From assembly GCA_945949625.1 (NCBI GenBank), contig CAMFFI010000079.1, positions 1 through 5,831 on the forward strand: a stretch of DNA of 5,831 nt, in the 5' to 3' direction. Both the position numbers and the translations under genes were made by a program. The first letter of the stretch is position 1; every line of letters begins with the position of its first letter. Shown piece by piece: positions 5,428 through 5,831 of this stretch. Below the pieces are notes generated by a model. That model made no database searches. It was not told the DNA's origin and saw nothing but the letters and a program-made list of their open reading frames with translations. This DNA comes from an uncultured bacterium. GTDB lineage: Bacteria; Bacillota; Clostridia; Oscillospirales; Acutalibacteraceae.

Positions 5428-5626
5428 TTTTCGCACCTTCCTTTTGATTTATTATAGCGTTATACGTCTTTACAGGGTGTTCCTGTACCCACTTGTCAAT
5501 GATTTCGTCGGCGTTGTCGGGTAGTGAATCTGGCAGGCACGATTTATCCTTCCTACATAACGGACAATCAGCAGTGCAACACTCCTGCGTTTCGCACATT
5601 CTCTTTAAATCCATGATACTTGCCAT
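5420..5626 (-). CDS. 68-aa Cys-rich small phage protein with a KWVQEHPVKTY segment
   Basis: The N-terminal half holds six Cys (11, 16, 17, 21, 24, 30) including a CPLC pair, likely a small metal-binding knuckle. The second half has IIDKWVQEHPVKTY (about 42-55). Small phage proteins with a CPL..C segment followed by a KWxxEHPxKT segment are common in Firmicutes phages; I know of no established function. ATG 5626 has AGGAAGG six bases ahead, and that site lies in the last codons of the MazG-like gene, two bases upstream. The gene's end overlaps the 51-aa gene by eight bases and carries copy 1 of the 37-base repeat. Confidence 0.8.
   Translation of the reverse strand: MASIMDLKRMCETQECCTADCPLCRKDKSCLPDSLPDNADEIIDKWVQEHPVKTYNAIINQKEGAKNE
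5425..5461 (-). repeat. Diverged direct repeat, copy 1 (gene end plus ribosome binding site)
   Basis: This 37-base segment ends at the ATG of the 51-aa gene, encodes NAIINQKEG of the 68-aa protein and includes AAAGGAAGGTG. It is the partner of 5277-5313. Confidence 0.7.
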
Positions 5627-5628
5627 TT

Positions 5629-5831
5629 TTAACCTTCCTCCTTAATTCTCTGTAGCTGACGGTTCAACTTTGCGTCAATTATCTTGTCTATGTCCTCAGA
5701 GCCAAGAAGTAAGCGGAGCTGACGAGCCATTATAAGCACATCAGCAACCTCCTCCTTGACATTTTCGTAGGCGTTGCCACCACTACGTCTGAGTTTGTTT
5801 AAAGCCACCATAAACTCAGCAGCTTCCTCGC
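5629..5831 (-). CDS. MazG-like nucleotide pyrophosphohydrolase, N-terminus beyond the window
   Basis: The frame continues past ATG 5811 to the window edge, where EEAAEF is encoded, so the gene is cut by the boundary and the ATG is internal. EEAAE and, about 24 residues later, EEVAD form the paired acidic motifs (ExxE and ExxD) that hold magnesium in all-alpha MazG/dUTPase-type NTP pyrophosphohydrolases. The following LIMARQLRLLLG and KIIDAKLNRQLQRI segments fit the short MazG-like proteins of phages. Such enzymes cut nucleoside triphosphates to monophosphate and pyrophosphate; the phage substrate is not known here. The end, KEEG, encodes the ribosome binding site of the 68-aa gene. Confidence 0.82.
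   Translation of the reverse strand, partial: EEAAEFMVALNKLRRSGGNAYENVKEEVADVLIMARQLRLLLGSEDIDKIIDAKLNRQLQRIKEEG

Noticed and set aside
1..5831. CRISPR array, tRNA or rRNA genes, insertion sequence or integrase
   Set aside because: I saw no regularly spaced repeats, cloverleaf, rRNA-like sequence, transposase or recombinase motifs.

Overview
The window looks like part of a prophage or phage genome from a low-to-mid GC Gram-positive host, most likely a gut-type Clostridia (Ruminococcus or Oscillospirales-like). This host guess is an inference from strong AGGAGG-like ribosome binding sites, AT-leaning codon use and the phage families present. Every supported gene is on the minus strand, so transcription runs from high to low coordinates. 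The longer plus-strand reading frames are antisense shadows.

Early/regulatory end (5831 down to 4721): the 3' part of a MazG-like nucleotide pyrophosphohydrolase is followed by a tightly packed chain of small genes. These are a 68-aa Cys-rich phage protein, a 51-aa Cys-rich protein and a 27-aa peptide, ending with a DUF1492/ArpU-type late regulator with a sigma-70 region 4-like helix-turn-helix. The first genes touch or overlap by a few bases, and the ribosome binding site of each next gene is written into the last Lys-Glu-Gly codons of the one before.

Control region (about 4736 to 4522): roughly 200 bases without a gene hold a candidate promoter, a terminator-like hairpin, and a G/C-rich hairpin that overlaps a 12-bp palindrome. 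This is the usual place for a terminase module, but no terminase is present.

Head/toxin module (4521 down to 1672): an SPP1 gp6-like portal gene overlaps a MuF (SPP1 gp7-like) minor head gene. The MuF protein carries a C-terminal extension that I read as a polymorphic toxin domain of the Ntox50 type. Two small genes follow, an acidic 81-aa protein overlapping the toxin stop and a 59-aa Cys-containing protein, and both are candidate immunity or accessory genes. A clear rho-independent terminator closes the module.

Methylase unit (1655 to 1): a solitary gamma-type N6-adenine DNA methyltransferase with an HsdS-like C-terminal tail sits between two terminators that share a 13-base segment. It looks like an independently transcribed accessory (moron-like) gene. 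No scaffold, major capsid or terminase gene lies in the window.

The most interesting content is the capsid-linked toxin with its downstream small genes, the absent terminase with a structured leader in its place, and the terminator-bounded orphan methylase.
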